Positions 17,485-26,838 of a stretch of 64,000 nt of DNA are shown one piece after another. The notes below the pieces were generated by a model, which was not told the DNA's origin, did not search any database, and worked only from the letters and a program-made list of their open reading frames with translations. A program made the position numbers and the translations under genes. The DNA comes from JBKCUI01 sp052161605 (GTDB lineage: Bacteria > Planctomycetota > Planctomycetia > Pirellulales > Pirellulaceae): assembly GCA_052161605.1 (NCBI GenBank), contig CP197409.1. One strand, written 5' to 3'. Each line of letters opens with the position of its first letter. Position 1 is the first letter of the stretch.

Positions 17485-17745
17485 ATCGCCTAATTCCTTT
17501 CAGCCAAAAGCGGATCGCCCCAATCCGTGAGAGTGCCGCGATTGTGATGTCTGTGCTAGTTTTGTTTCGGCCAACGAAAACAGCAGGAGTAGCGCCTGTA
17601 ACACTTGATTAGCAAATTCTAATTGTCCAGCTGTAGGTAGAACGGTTTGCACCGACTAGACTGTACGTTTCAGTTTGGGAAAACTTTGAGGTCTAACTAA
17701 AGATGACGGAACTCTCGCTTTAGCAGGCTTTCGTGTTCGCTTTGA
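17485..17745. promoter_or_regulatory. Divergent promoter region between tolC-like and RND pump genes
   Basis: These 261 bases lie between oppositely oriented genes and must hold both promoters. The stretch is AT-richer toward 17600-17720. No clear operator palindrome was found. Confidence 0.4.
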
Positions 17746-20700
17746 GTGAGTAGGGATCCCCACTTCATGCAATTAATCCTGTCAGCAATGCGCCGCCCCG
17801 CGACGGTCATGGTACTGGTGCTAAGCTTAGCGATCGGCTGCTTTCTCGCTGTCGGACCCGCTGTGTTCCAGCACTTTAAGTTGCCTTATCCAGCAGGTCT
17901 TCCCAAAGGGATGGAAGTCGACATCTTCCCGAAGCTCAACCTACCGGTCATCTATGTATGCCAGCCCTACGGCGGGATGGACCCTGCACAGATGGAAGGT
18001 TTTCTGACGAACTATTATGAATATCACTTTCTGTACATCAGTGGTATTCATCACGTCGAGTCGAGGAACGTTCAGGGTACGGCACTGATGAAGCTGTACT
18101 TCCATCCCGAGACCAATATGGCTCAGGCGATGGCGGAGACGATAAACTACGTGAATCGATCGCAAGCGTTCATGCCGCCTGGCACGGTATCCCCATTCGT
18201 GATGCGATTCGACACTGGCTCAGTTCCCGTTGGCTACCTTGTACTATCGAGCGATACACGCAGCATCGCCGAGATACAGGACTTGGCGTTGTTTCGCGTG
18301 CGTCCGATGTTTTCGAGTCTGCCAGGTGTTTCAGCCCCACCTCCGTTTGGTGGTAGCGCACGATCGATCGTCATCACGGTCGACCCGAAGAAGCTACAAT
18401 CGTACAGCATGTCACCCGACGAGGTGATCGTCTCTCTGACAAAGGGTAATGCGCTCAGTCCTTCTGGAAACATACCTATCGGTGACACCTATCCAATCGT
18501 CCCTGTAAACTCTGTTGTCAAAGATCCGCAGCAATTGGGTTCCATCCCCATTCGAGTTGGCGACAATCCGGTCTTCATACGCGATGTCGGTTTCATCCAA
18601 GATTCTGCTGACGCGCCGGCAGGATACGCACTCGTCAATGGACGAAGAGCTGTTTATATTCTTGCCACCAAGCGAGCCGAAGCATCGACCTTGAATGTTA
18701 TCAATAACATCAAGGATGCATTACCCAAGATGAAAGAGGCTTTGGGAATCGATGGCGAAGGGATCGATGTGCGGTTCGAGTTCGATCAGTCGCCTTATGT
18801 AACGCGTGCTGTTGGAGGCGTTGTTTCTGAAGGCGTTCTCGGAGCCTTTCTTGTCGGTTTGATGATTTTGCTGTTTCTGCGTGACTGGCGGAGTTCTCTT
18901 ATCGTCGTCCTCAATATTCCTCTCGCACTATTCGCGGCTGTTCTGGCTCTGTGGATCACCGGGCAGACGATCAACCTGATGACTCTTGGTGGCTTGGCAC
19001 TGGCAATCGGTATCTTGGTAGATGAAGCCACTGTGTCGATCGAGAATATTCACTCGCACCTGCAACGCGGAGTCCCCTTGGCTCGAGCGGTGCGCGATGG
19101 TTCGCTCGAAACCATCGTGCCTCGCTTACTGGCCATGCTCTGTATCTTAGCGGTGTTTGTTTCCTCCTTCTTTATGCAGGGGGCAGCGCGAGCCCTGTTC
19201 GTTCCGCTATCGCTAGCCGTCGGTTTTTCGATGATCGCGTCCTACTTTCTATCCAGCACTTTTGTTCCGGTGATGTCAGTGTGGTTGCTAAAAAGCGGTC
19301 ATGAACATAGCCATGATAGCAAAACCTTCTTCGATCGTTTCCGTGCCGGTTACGAGCGCGTTCTATCGAGTTTCGTCAGTATGCGATGGCTCATCGTTCC
19401 AGCATATCTGGTTAGCTGCGTTGCAATCGTTGCGTTGGTTGCACCTCAACTTGGACGTGGGGTCTTTCCCGTCGTGGACGCTGGTCAATTCCGACTTCGA
19501 ATGCGGGCGCCAGACGGAACGCACATTGAAAAATCCGAAGCACTCGCCAAACAAGCACTCCGCATCATTGGTGACGAACTCGGTCAAGACAACATTGAGC
19601 TGACATTGGGTTACGTCGGCATGATTCACTCCAACTTTCCAGTCAACGCGGTCTATCAATGGTCGCGCGGACCGGAGGAAGCGATTCTCTATGTCGACTT
19701 GAGCGAGAAGCTTCATTTACCTGACGAACAGATGAAAGAGCGAGTCCGAGAGCGCCTGGCTAAGGAGATGCCAGACGTTCGTTTCTCGTTTGAACCCTCT
19801 GACATTGTGAACGAGGTGATGAGTTTTGGCTCACCAACTCCGATCGAAGTTGTTGTCAGTGGATCGGATTTTGGGAAAAGCCGTGAATTTGCGGAGAAGT
19901 TACGGAAGGAACTGGCCAGCGTGCCGGCACTACGTGACATACAACTCGGCCAGTCGATGGACTACCCAACCGTGCAGATCAACGTGGACCGCGAGAAAGC
20001 TGGCATGGCGGGACTGATGCCTGTCGATGTTTCACGCGCGCTTGTTACGGCTACATCATCCAGTCGTTTCGTCGTACCAAACTATTGGGCCGATCCTAAG
20101 AGCGGTGTAGCGTATCAAGTACAAGTGGAAATCCCCCGTCCTGTGGTGCGTTCGCCTTATGACATGGAGACCGTGGGCTCGATGGAGCAACTCGGTCGCA
20201 TACCACTTCGCAAGACTGACAATGGGCAAGTCTTGGTAAGAGACGTCGCGTCTATCGAGCGTGGCACGATGCCGGGGCAATACGATCGCTACAACATGAA
20301 GCGACAAGTGACACTCACTGCGAACATCTCAGGTGCTGACCTGGGATCAGTGTCATCACAAGTTCAACAAGCGATCAAACGAGCCGGTGATGCTCCGACT
20401 GGCAGCACGGTGGAGGTTCGTGGACAGATCCCACCCATGCAAGAAATGGAAGCCGGACTTTCGATCGGTTTGATGTTGGCGATTGTGGCGGTGTTCTTGT
20501 TACTGACTGCCAATTTCCAATCGCTGCGCTTAGCTCTGGTCACAGTCTCAACGATTCCCGCTGTGGTAGCAGGCGTGGTAGTAATGCTGTACATCACCAG
20601 CACGACGATCAACATTCAATCATTCATCGGTGCGATCATGGCGGTTGGAGTGGCGATGGCGAATGCGATCCTGCTGGTCACCTTCGCGGAAAAGCGACGA

Positions 20701-20997
20701 GCTGAGACGAAGGATATCAAGAGCGCTGCCGTGACCGGCGCTGGAAGTCGACTGCGTGCCATTATGATGACCAGCTTAGCGATGATTGCGGGTATGTTGC
20801 CGATGGCTTTAGCACTTGGAGAGGCCGGCCAGCAGAACGCTCCGCTTGGACGAGCCGTTGTTGGCGGCCTGATCGCGGCAACCTTTGCGACCTTGTTTCT
20901 ATTGCCACTGTTCTTTGCGATGTTGCAAGCCAAGGCGAGTGTGAAGTCGGCGTCGATGGACCCTGATGATTCTGAAAGCCGCTACTTCGCCAATTAA
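17746..20997 (+). CDS. RND-family multidrug/metal-type efflux transporter, inner-membrane subunit
   Basis: A 1083-residue AcrB-like RND pump with the usual two-fold layout: one helix, a large periplasmic loop, five to six helices, then the same again. ATVMVLVLSLAIGCFL is helix 1 and GGLALAIGILVDEATVSIENI is helix 4. The two acidic relay residues read Asp-Glu (VDEA) instead of Asp-Asp. The helix 10 Lys of AcrB is replaced by Ala (VAMANAILLVTF). The proton path therefore differs from the textbook pump, perhaps as in a planctomycete subgroup. The gene starts at GTG 17746 or ATG 17767. The adaptor follows 33 bases downstream and a broken TolC gene lies divergently upstream. The substrate cannot be inferred. 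Confidence 0.93.
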   Translation: MSRDPHFMQLILSAMRRPATVMVLVLSLAIGCFLAVGPAVFQHFKLPYPAGLPKGMEVDIFPKLNLPVIYVCQPYGGMDPAQMEGFLTNYYEYHFLYISGIHHVESRNVQGTALMKLYFHPETNMAQAMAETINYVNRSQAFMPPGTVSPFVMRFDTGSVPVGYLVLSSDTRSIAEIQDLALFRVRPMFSSLPGVSAPPPFGGSARSIVITVDPKKLQSYSMSPDEVIVSLTKGNALSPSGNIPIGDTYPIVPVNSVVKDPQQLGSIPIRVGDNPVFIRDVGFIQDSADAPAGYALVNGRRAVYILATKRAEASTLNVINNIKDALPKMKEALGIDGEGIDVRFEFDQSPYVTRAVGGVVSEGVLGAFLVGLMILLFLRDWRSSLIVVLNIPLALFAAVLALWITGQTINLMTLGGLALAIGILVDEATVSIENIHSHLQRGVPLARAVRDGSLETIVPRLLAMLCILAVFVSSFFMQGAARALFVPLSLAVGFSMIASYFLSSTFVPVMSVWLLKSGHEHSHDSKTFFDRFRAGYERVLSSFVSMRWLIVPAYLVSCVAIVALVAPQLGRGVFPVVDAGQFRLRMRAPDGTHIEKSEALAKQALRIIGDELGQDNIELTLGYVGMIHSNFPVNAVYQWSRGPEEAILYVDLSEKLHLPDEQMKERVRERLAKEMPDVRFSFEPSDIVNEVMSFGSPTPIEVVVSGSDFGKSREFAEKLRKELASVPALRDIQLGQSMDYPTVQINVDREKAGMAGLMPVDVSRALVTATSSSRFVVPNYWADPKSGVAYQVQVEIPRPVVRSPYDMETVGSMEQLGRIPLRKTDNGQVLVRDVASIERGTMPGQYDRYNMKRQVTLTANISGADLGSVSSQVQQAIKRAGDAPTGSTVEVRGQIPPMQEMEAGLSIGLMLAIVAVFLLLTANFQSLRLALVTVSTIPAVVAGVVVMLYITSTTINIQSFIGAIMAVGVAMANAILLVTFAEKRRAETKDIKSAAVTGAGSRLRAIMMTSLAMIAGMLPMALALGEAGQQNAPLGRAVVGGLIAATFATLFLLPLFFAMLQAKASVKSASMDPDDSESRYFAN

Positions 20998-21030
20998 CCG
21001 CACCGAACCATTTATCAAAGCTAACTTATA

Positions 21031-22368
21031 ATGAACAAATTACTTTCCCGATTAACTCTCATGACGTCCCTAGCTTGTTTCGCAGGCTGCACCTCGAAAG
21101 AAGTGTTTAGCCCAGCAGCGGACGCTGGCGCTAATTCTCTCGATCGAGTGACTGCGGGCCCCCCGACGAAGAAGACGCTGCAGCTCTTTACAGAGCAGCC
21201 CGGGCGTGTCGTTGCGTTCGAAGAGACACCGATCCTTTCCAAGCTACCTGGGTATGTGGAGTCGGTTGAGTGTGACATTGGGGATATGGTTACTAAGGGT
21301 CAAGTGCTGGTACGTATTCACGCGCCTGAGTACAAAGACCAACTGGAGCAGAAACGCGGATTGCTAGGTCAAGCCGAAGCTCAAGTGAAACAAGCCGAAG
21401 CAGCACTCGTGGCTGCCGAGGCGGCGCTGAATTCTTCAGGAGCGATGGTTGTACAAGCGGAGGCGGGACTGGGACGAGCCGATGCTGAGTACGCACGCTG
21501 GGATTCCGAACTCAAACGCATCCAGCAATTGGTCAGCAAAGGTTCCGTGACAACCAAACTTGCGGATGAAACAACGAGTCAATTTCAATCCGCCGAGGCC
21601 ACTCGCAAAGAGTCACTTGCGTTTATTGAATCTGCAAAGGCTCGCGAACGCGAAGCCGATGCAAACGTGCTAACTGCCAAGGCCGATATCGACGCTGCGA
21701 AAGCAAAATTAAAAGTATCACAATCCGACATCGCTCAAGCCGAAACTATGTTGACGTACATGGAACTCACCGCTCCATTCGACGGTTTCGTAACGAGCCG
21801 AAATGTGGACGCCGGTCACTATGTCCAGCCAGCTGGTGCGAGCAATGCCAAGCCTCTAATGACTGTATCCAATGTCAATAAGGTGCGAGTCTTTGTAAGC
21901 GTTCCAGAAAGCGAAGCCGCGTGGGTCGACGCTGGCTTTGGTAATACGGACGCTGGTGATCTCGTTACCATTCTTTCCCCTTTTCTCCCCGGAGGCAAAA
22001 TCGAAGCTAGGGTCACTCGAACCAGTCTGCAGCTCGATCCCCTAAGCCGATCGCTTTCAGTAGAAATCGACCTGGACAACAACGATCTGAAATTGTTGCC
22101 GGGAGCATTCGTAACCACGAAAATACTTCTCGAACAGCGAGAGAACGTATTGACCCTACCTATCGGTGCCATCATCAAGGCTGCCGACGGAACCAAATGC
22201 TGCGTTGTGGTCGACGGCAAGATCGAGCATCGCCCCATCGAGCTAGGCCTTCGCGCCGGAGACGATGTGGAGATCAAGTCTGGCCTAGAAGGAAGTGAGA
22301 GAATAGTCCTCGTACGAGCGGGTTCCCTGCAGGCAGGCCAGTCAGTCGAAATCATCATAAAAAAGTAG
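21031..22368 (+). CDS. RND efflux periplasmic adaptor (HlyD/MFP family)
   Basis: A 445-residue membrane-fusion protein that links the RND pump to an outer-membrane channel. The N-terminus is a lipoprotein signal (LACFAGC). The first lipoyl half is near residues 65-105 (LSKLPGYVESVECDIGDMVTKGQVL), then a long Ala/Glu-rich hairpin coiled coil (about 110-235). After that come the second lipoyl half (TAPFDGFVTSRNVDAGHYV), the beta-barrel domain, and a C-terminal membrane-proximal domain. It lies 33 bases after the pump gene, so they form an operon. Confidence 0.94.
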   Translation: MNKLLSRLTLMTSLACFAGCTSKEVFSPAADAGANSLDRVTAGPPTKKTLQLFTEQPGRVVAFEETPILSKLPGYVESVECDIGDMVTKGQVLVRIHAPEYKDQLEQKRGLLGQAEAQVKQAEAALVAAEAALNSSGAMVVQAEAGLGRADAEYARWDSELKRIQQLVSKGSVTTKLADETTSQFQSAEATRKESLAFIESAKAREREADANVLTAKADIDAAKAKLKVSQSDIAQAETMLTYMELTAPFDGFVTSRNVDAGHYVQPAGASNAKPLMTVSNVNKVRVFVSVPESEAAWVDAGFGNTDAGDLVTILSPFLPGGKIEARVTRTSLQLDPLSRSLSVEIDLDNNDLKLLPGAFVTTKILLEQRENVLTLPIGAIIKAADGTKCCVVVDGKIEHRPIELGLRAGDDVEIKSGLEGSERIVLVRAGSLQAGQSVEIIIKK

Positions 22369-22448
22369 TCTGCGAACATCTATCGTGAATAGCCATCTCC
22401 CAAAACAATCCCGTATTTGTCGAAGAGAACTAGCGAGAGCGCATCCCC

Positions 22449-24527
22449 CTACTTTGGACTGGATGACAACTGTCTTTCGATCATTCTTGGCGTAAAAGCA
22501 ACGAGAACTGTGGTTTCGGCGTCGGCATCGTGTTCGTTGTCGAAGACTCGCGGAATCGCCACGACGACGGATTCTCCTGCAGCGAGCCTTACCGATGAGC
22601 TTACTTCATACTGTTCCGTAGCTGGTACTTGTACCAAGAACCCAGAATGAGGATAATCCCCTATTGGCAAGTGCGCGTACGAGACCTTACCAATACTGGA
22701 TATCTTGACTTTGAAGTCTAAGTTGACGCTGTCGTCATGGCCGGCTTTAGGCGTGAGCACAAAACTCAGCCCTTCTTCCACCATCGAAAAGACCGGCAGC
22801 ATGATGCCACCGGCTTTCAAATCAACTCCCGTTACAAACTGACGCTGTGTTTGATCCGCTATGCTCGCCGTTTGCCCCTCGTAAACTGTTACCTTCGGCG
22901 CGAACATGATCTTCCCTTTGCTGTCCGTCGATACAGTTCGAACCAATTGCGCCAATTCCCGATCCTCGATACGAGCCGCAAGGGCTGGCCCCAAGCCTTT
23001 GACGGTCAGCCCCTCAATCCTTCGTCCGGTCCAATCAATCGAATTGGCTGTCCGAAGGGTGGTTTGAATGAACCTTGTTTCGATCACAATCTGCTCAGGC
23101 TCACCTTTCTTCCATATATCAAGCGTTTGGCTCAACAGTCGGTGTTGGCGACCGCACAGATCTGCCGAAAGCTTTGAGCCCACCACCTGAAATCGGCCTT
23201 TTAGAGAGGGGGACAGTCGAAGCCAGGACGAGAACTGTTCCTCAGTCGTCATATTGCCTCCCGATAACGATTCTGGCATGGTTTCAAAAATGGAGGTGAC
23301 ATCATAGGTTGCAACAAACAATGGACCGTCATTTTCGTGAACACCCCATGGATCTGCCCATGTCGGATCGATGTACAGATCGATTGAATCGCGAGCGACT
23401 AGATTCCTTGCGGGCATCTCTTGGTCAGAGGCATCTCGTGCGTCTGTCAGGCCTAAACCAGCGATTGCTGTTACAACGCTTGCGGACAAGATCCTAGTTG
23501 GCAATCCAGTTGGTTTATGATTTTGGATCAACAACTCGACTCGCCGTTTGAGGTCTTTTCCAGAGGCGATGGAAATCAGGCCGAGTGTAGGCAAATTCTT
23601 CCGTTTAGCGCTGATCTCGGCAAATCGCAGCAATAGCTCCCCGTAGCCCAAAATTTCACTTTGCGGTACGTTCTGCAACGCCAACCGATCAGCGGCTGCT
23701 TCCATCGCAGCTCGTAGTCGCTTTACGATCAACCAGACAACTGGGTTAAACCAATGGAGTGCACCTGCAATCGAAGCGATAATCGCAACGGGAATATCGT
23801 ATCGTCGAATGTGTGCTAGTTCGTGGCGAATGACCCACCGCAGTTCTTGTTCGCTTAACTTTTCGATGAGGCATGGTGGAAAGCAAATCGTGTGTCGGAA
23901 CAGTCCGAAAACCGCCGGTGCGACGAGCGAAGGCACTTCCCGCACGTTCGGACGCCGGCCAACAGCCAAAGAGTCACATTCGCGAAGCAGCAAGTCGATA
24001 AGTCGCTGTTCGTCGAGCACTCGACAAGAGCGAAGCTTTAATGCAAAGCGGATATGTGATATGACGCTACGGAAGAGAAGCAAGGTAGATACGAAAATCA
24101 CAACTACTAGAGCAGTGGAGAGAGTCAAGTTCCATAAATCGTCAATGGAAACAGACGGTTGAGCTTGAGCCTCGGTGCGTGTCCAATGGGTGTCAGTTAC
24201 ATCGGTGTTCGGCAAAAAATCATTCACATGATCGTGAACATCTCTTTGCTGATGTGAATTGATCGATTCTTTAGAGTCGGTCGAAAACCAATTGTCGATA
24301 GGTGTATGAACACTCAGTGGACTGCCTATCGAAATCGGTATCAGTAGTCTGACAACAACAATCGTTAGCAGCATGGCATGCAGCGAAGGGCTCAACTTGC
24401 GTCGAAACGCCAATGCAATTCCTGTTACTAGAATCAGTATCGGCAATGCTCTCCAAGTTGCGAGGAGAACCAGCCACATCCATGTTTCTGCAAACACAAA
24501 CAATCGGTCCATCAATTCCATATTCAT
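22449..24527 (-). CDS. BlaR1/MecR1-type M56 metalloprotease sensor with secretin-like C-terminal domain
   Basis: A 692-residue membrane protein. Helices lie at about residues 16-38, 50-70 and 134-153. A cytoplasmic-side zinc protease site HELAH (235-239) follows, with LHWFNPVVWLIVKRLRAAMEAAADRLAL, as in BlaR1. In BlaR1 this protease is activated from outside and leads to removal of the repressor BlaI. Here the outside part is not a penicillin-binding domain. From about residue 480 it instead resembles the C-terminal domain of secretins (VIETRFIQTTLRTANS, then a KVTVYEGQTASI and FVLTPKAGHDDSVNLDF pattern). It overlaps the blaI-like gene by 4 bases. Ligand and output are unknown. Confidence 0.88.
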   Translation of the reverse strand: MNMELMDRLFVFAETWMWLVLLATWRALPILILVTGIALAFRRKLSPSLHAMLLTIVVVRLLIPISIGSPLSVHTPIDNWFSTDSKESINSHQQRDVHDHVNDFLPNTDVTDTHWTRTEAQAQPSVSIDDLWNLTLSTALVVVIFVSTLLLFRSVISHIRFALKLRSCRVLDEQRLIDLLLRECDSLAVGRRPNVREVPSLVAPAVFGLFRHTICFPPCLIEKLSEQELRWVIRHELAHIRRYDIPVAIIASIAGALHWFNPVVWLIVKRLRAAMEAAADRLALQNVPQSEILGYGELLLRFAEISAKRKNLPTLGLISIASGKDLKRRVELLIQNHKPTGLPTRILSASVVTAIAGLGLTDARDASDQEMPARNLVARDSIDLYIDPTWADPWGVHENDGPLFVATYDVTSIFETMPESLSGGNMTTEEQFSSWLRLSPSLKGRFQVVGSKLSADLCGRQHRLLSQTLDIWKKGEPEQIVIETRFIQTTLRTANSIDWTGRRIEGLTVKGLGPALAARIEDRELAQLVRTVSTDSKGKIMFAPKVTVYEGQTASIADQTQRQFVTGVDLKAGGIMLPVFSMVEEGLSFVLTPKAGHDDSVNLDFKVKISSIGKVSYAHLPIGDYPHSGFLVQVPATEQYEVSSSVRLAAGESVVVAIPRVFDNEHDADAETTVLVAFTPRMIERQLSSSPK

Positions 24528-24907
24528 CCTTGCTCTCCTTCGGTTCGGTTAGTTTTCTTGTCGAGTATCGCTCGAATTTCTTCTACATCCTTCGTCGTCA
24601 ACTTGGCCGTTTTCACAAAGTGGATTAGTGCCGGTGTCGCATCACCACCGAAGACTCGATCCAGAAATGATCGACTTGCTTGCCGCACGCAGGCATCCCT
24701 GTGCACCGCTGGCGAGTACAGATATTTTTTTCCGCTTTGCTCGGTTGCAAGTGCGCCTTTGCGAACCAAACGATGAAGCATGGTTTTGACTGTCGCCGCG
24801 CTCCAACCATTGTCAGCTGCGATCTGATCCACCACTTCCGACGCTTCGATCGGAGAGGAACTCCAGATCAAGTTCATCACAACCCACTCCGCATCCGAAA
24901 TTTGCAT
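24524..24907 (-). CDS. BlaI/MecI/CopY-family transcriptional repressor
   Basis: A 127-aa winged-helix repressor. It opens with ISDAEWVVMNLIWSSSPIEASEVV and continues WSAATVKTMLHRLVRKGAL, the DNA-reading helix of the BlaI family. The C-terminal half forms the dimer (FLDRVFGGDATPALIHFV). The protease-sensor gene follows with an ATGA overlap, the standard blaI-blaR1 pairing. Two TTRCANNTGTAA-like boxes lie 31-68 bases upstream of the start, so autorepression is likely. Confidence 0.95.
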   Translation of the reverse strand: MQISDAEWVVMNLIWSSSPIEASEVVDQIAADNGWSAATVKTMLHRLVRKGALATEQSGKKYLYSPAVHRDACVRQASRSFLDRVFGGDATPALIHFVKTAKLTTKDVEEIRAILDKKTNRTEGEQG

Positions 24908-24937
24908 TCGAACCTCCTAAAACGTGTTCGCCCAAGA

Positions 24938-24975
24938 TTGCACCTGTAATCAATTGGTTCAGATTACAGTTGTAA
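24938..24975 (-). promoter_or_regulatory. Tandem BlaI-type operators
   Basis: TTGCACCTGTAA (24938-24949) and TTACAGTTGTAA (24964-24975) both fit the TACA-NN-TGTA core known for BlaI/MecI boxes. Their centres are 26 bp apart, so they lie on nearly the same DNA face. They sit just upstream of the repressor start at 24907. Confidence 0.75.
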
Positions 24976-25098
24976 ACGCATTTGTGTCAATCGCGATCGC
25001 TGTTGCGATCATTAGAGATTTGCAGATGAAATAAATGTTCTGGGCGGCTTGCGCGACAGTAAAAAGATGCCGCAGGCTTGCCCTGCGGAGTGTCACGC

Positions 25099-25243
25099 TT
25101 CTCGCTAAACCAATGCCCCACCCAACCTCTCCCCCCTCCTCCTGGATCGACGGTGAAGCCGCCGATCCAGGAGGAGGGGGAGGATTCCGTTTCCTCGAAT
25201 TCTGCGAGAAACGTAACTATCCCCACAACGAGCGTGGGGCATT
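25099..25243. repeat. Long imperfect hairpin, repeat-like element
   Basis: The core is a 17-bp perfect inverted repeat CCCCCTCCTCCTGGATC (25132-25148) / GATCCAGGAGGAGGGGG (25164-25180), extended inward by a 6-bp imperfect stem around TGAA. Further out, AATGCCCCAC (25112-25121) pairs with GTGGGGCATT (25234-25243) and TTCTCGC (25099-25105) with GCGAGAA (25204-25210). It lies in the 612-base gap between two divergent regulator genes. It looks like a dispersed palindromic unit (REP or MITE type). No gene is encoded in it. Confidence 0.6.
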
Positions 25244-25493
25244 TCAAGACCTAAGATGATGTTCGAGTTTACACTAGACTGGAGTGGTCTGAAGGGTGCC
25301 CAACTACTTGCGATTCTTTTCGTAGAGCTTCGTGCTTGGCTGGGGAGCAGCGAGAAACTTGAGTCCTGGAGATTGTGTTCATATGCCTTGAATCGCCGCA
25401 ACCCGTCGGGTCTGATCCGTCTTTTCGATAAAATAAGTTCAGCAAGTACGTTGAACAGAGCTTGCATTAGTCGTAAATTTTCCGTAACCTGCA

Positions 25494-25505
25494 TTAGTGC
25501 ACTAA
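25494..25505. promoter_or_regulatory. Operator of the GntR(YtrA)-ABC operon
   Basis: A perfect 12-bp palindrome TTAGTGCACTAA lies 14 bases before the regulator start. YtrA-subfamily GntR regulators bind sites of this kind (TTAGTG...CACTAA). A partial copy GCATTAG lies at 25464-25470. Confidence 0.75.
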
Positions 25506-25519
25506 CGCAGAGGTGAAGA

Positions 25520-25903
25520 ATGTTTGTTGACCCGAAGAGCCCAATACCGATCTTTCGCCAAATCGCCGATCAGCTCAAGCAAGCTGTGGATGCTGGCGTT
25601 CATAAACCTGGTGAAATGCTGCCATCACAACGTGTTTTGGCCATTGAGATCAAAGTTAATCCCAACACAATCCAAAGGGCTTATGAAGCTCTAGAACGCG
25701 AGGGGGTTGTTGAAACCCGGCGAGGAATTGGGGTATTTGTTGTTCAGTCCAGTCGACGCAAGTTGAGCGAAGCAGAGTCGCGGTTACGCGATAAGTATGA
25801 GGCTGCCATTCTACAAGCACTCAAGGCTGGCGTGGCACCTGCAGCTGCAAGGACCATCTTTGAGGAGCTACTTCGAAAGGTCTTTACAGGAGTCAATAAG
25901 TGA
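25520..25903 (+). CDS. GntR-family regulator, YtrA type
   Basis: A 127-aa repressor with an N-terminal winged helix (PIFRQIADQLKQAVDAG, then LPSQRVLAIEIKVNPNTIQRAYEALEREG) and a short C-terminal dimer helix. The small size and lack of an effector domain mark the YtrA subfamily, which usually controls an adjacent ABC transporter. This fits here: the stop overlaps the ATPase gene start by 4 bases. AGAGGTGA is the ribosome site. The palindrome just upstream is its likely operator. Confidence 0.93.
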   Translation: MFVDPKSPIPIFRQIADQLKQAVDAGVHKPGEMLPSQRVLAIEIKVNPNTIQRAYEALEREGVVETRRGIGVFVVQSSRRKLSEAESRLRDKYEAAILQALKAGVAPAAARTIFEELLRKVFTGVNK

Positions 25904-26838
25904 TAAAACCCAATGGAGGTCCAACGCCAAGTGAATTTGTGCTGGAGGTGGATAACCTGACGAAACATTATTCAGGAAAGATTGCTTGCGATCGAGTGAG
26001 CTTGCACATTCGTCCGGGGACAACATTTGGACTTTTAGGGCCAAATGGAGCAGGCAAAAGTACGTTGATCCGCATGTTGATGGGGCTCACCCCCTTTGAC
26101 TCTGGGGCTATATCGCTTTTTGGCGAAGAGAGACGATTGAGTTCTCCCGAAATGCGACAACGCGTTGGTTATGTACCCGAGTTGCACTATATCTATCGCT
26201 GGATGACAATTTCAAAAGTGATGAACTTCGCAAGCAGGCTTTATAGGAGATGGGACTCTGACCTTGCTCAAGAGATGTTATCGAAGTTCGCTCTTCTCAG
26301 AGAACAGCGTGTAGGCACTCTCTCCAAGGGTATGATGGCCAAACTCGGCTTAGTGATCGCGCTAGCTCATAATCCTGATTTTCTTATTCTTGACGAGCCT
26401 GCATCAGGGCTAGATCCGATCATTCGCGAAGACTTTCTCGAAAGTGTGCTGCAGAATCACACATGTCGCGGAAGGACAATTTTATTCTCTAGCCATCACG
26501 TTGATGATGTTGAACGTGTAGCAGACGAGGTCGGAATCATGGTTGGAGGACGACTTGTTATTCGTGGTAGTGTTGATGAGTTGCGAAGCCGAGTCAAGCG
26601 AATTCGCATGGTGCTGCGGGATGGACGATTACCCGTACACATTCCAGCAGGGGTCTATAGTCAGCGGCTAGTACGCAGAGACTGGATTGTCACTGTTCAA
26701 TCCTTCTCCGAGGAACTAGTGGACGAATTGCGAACTTACAACGATGCGATTCATTATGAAGTAATGGATTTGAATCTAGAGGAGATCTTTAAAGATGTTG
26801 TTCGAGGTAACCTTGTAACCGAGGGAGGTGAGAAATGA
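25900..26838 (+). CDS. ABC transporter ATP-binding protein
   Basis: A 312-aa ABC ATPase of the ABC-2/drug-exporter type. Walker A is GPNGAGKST (about residue 46), the signature reads LSKGM (instead of LSGGQ), Walker B is LILDEPASGLDP, and the switch His is in SSHHVDD. The C-terminal 80 residues form the usual extension of exporter ATPases. Both ends overlap neighbours by 4 bases (regulator before, permease after), so translation of the operon is coupled. In YtrA-type clusters such transporters often respond to cell-envelope stress. Confidence 0.94.
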   Translation: MIKPNGGPTPSEFVLEVDNLTKHYSGKIACDRVSLHIRPGTTFGLLGPNGAGKSTLIRMLMGLTPFDSGAISLFGEERRLSSPEMRQRVGYVPELHYIYRWMTISKVMNFASRLYRRWDSDLAQEMLSKFALLREQRVGTLSKGMMAKLGLVIALAHNPDFLILDEPASGLDPIIREDFLESVLQNHTCRGRTILFSSHHVDDVERVADEVGIMVGGRLVIRGSVDELRSRVKRIRMVLRDGRLPVHIPAGVYSQRLVRRDWIVTVQSFSEELVDELRTYNDAIHYEVMDLNLEEIFKDVVRGNLVTEGGEK

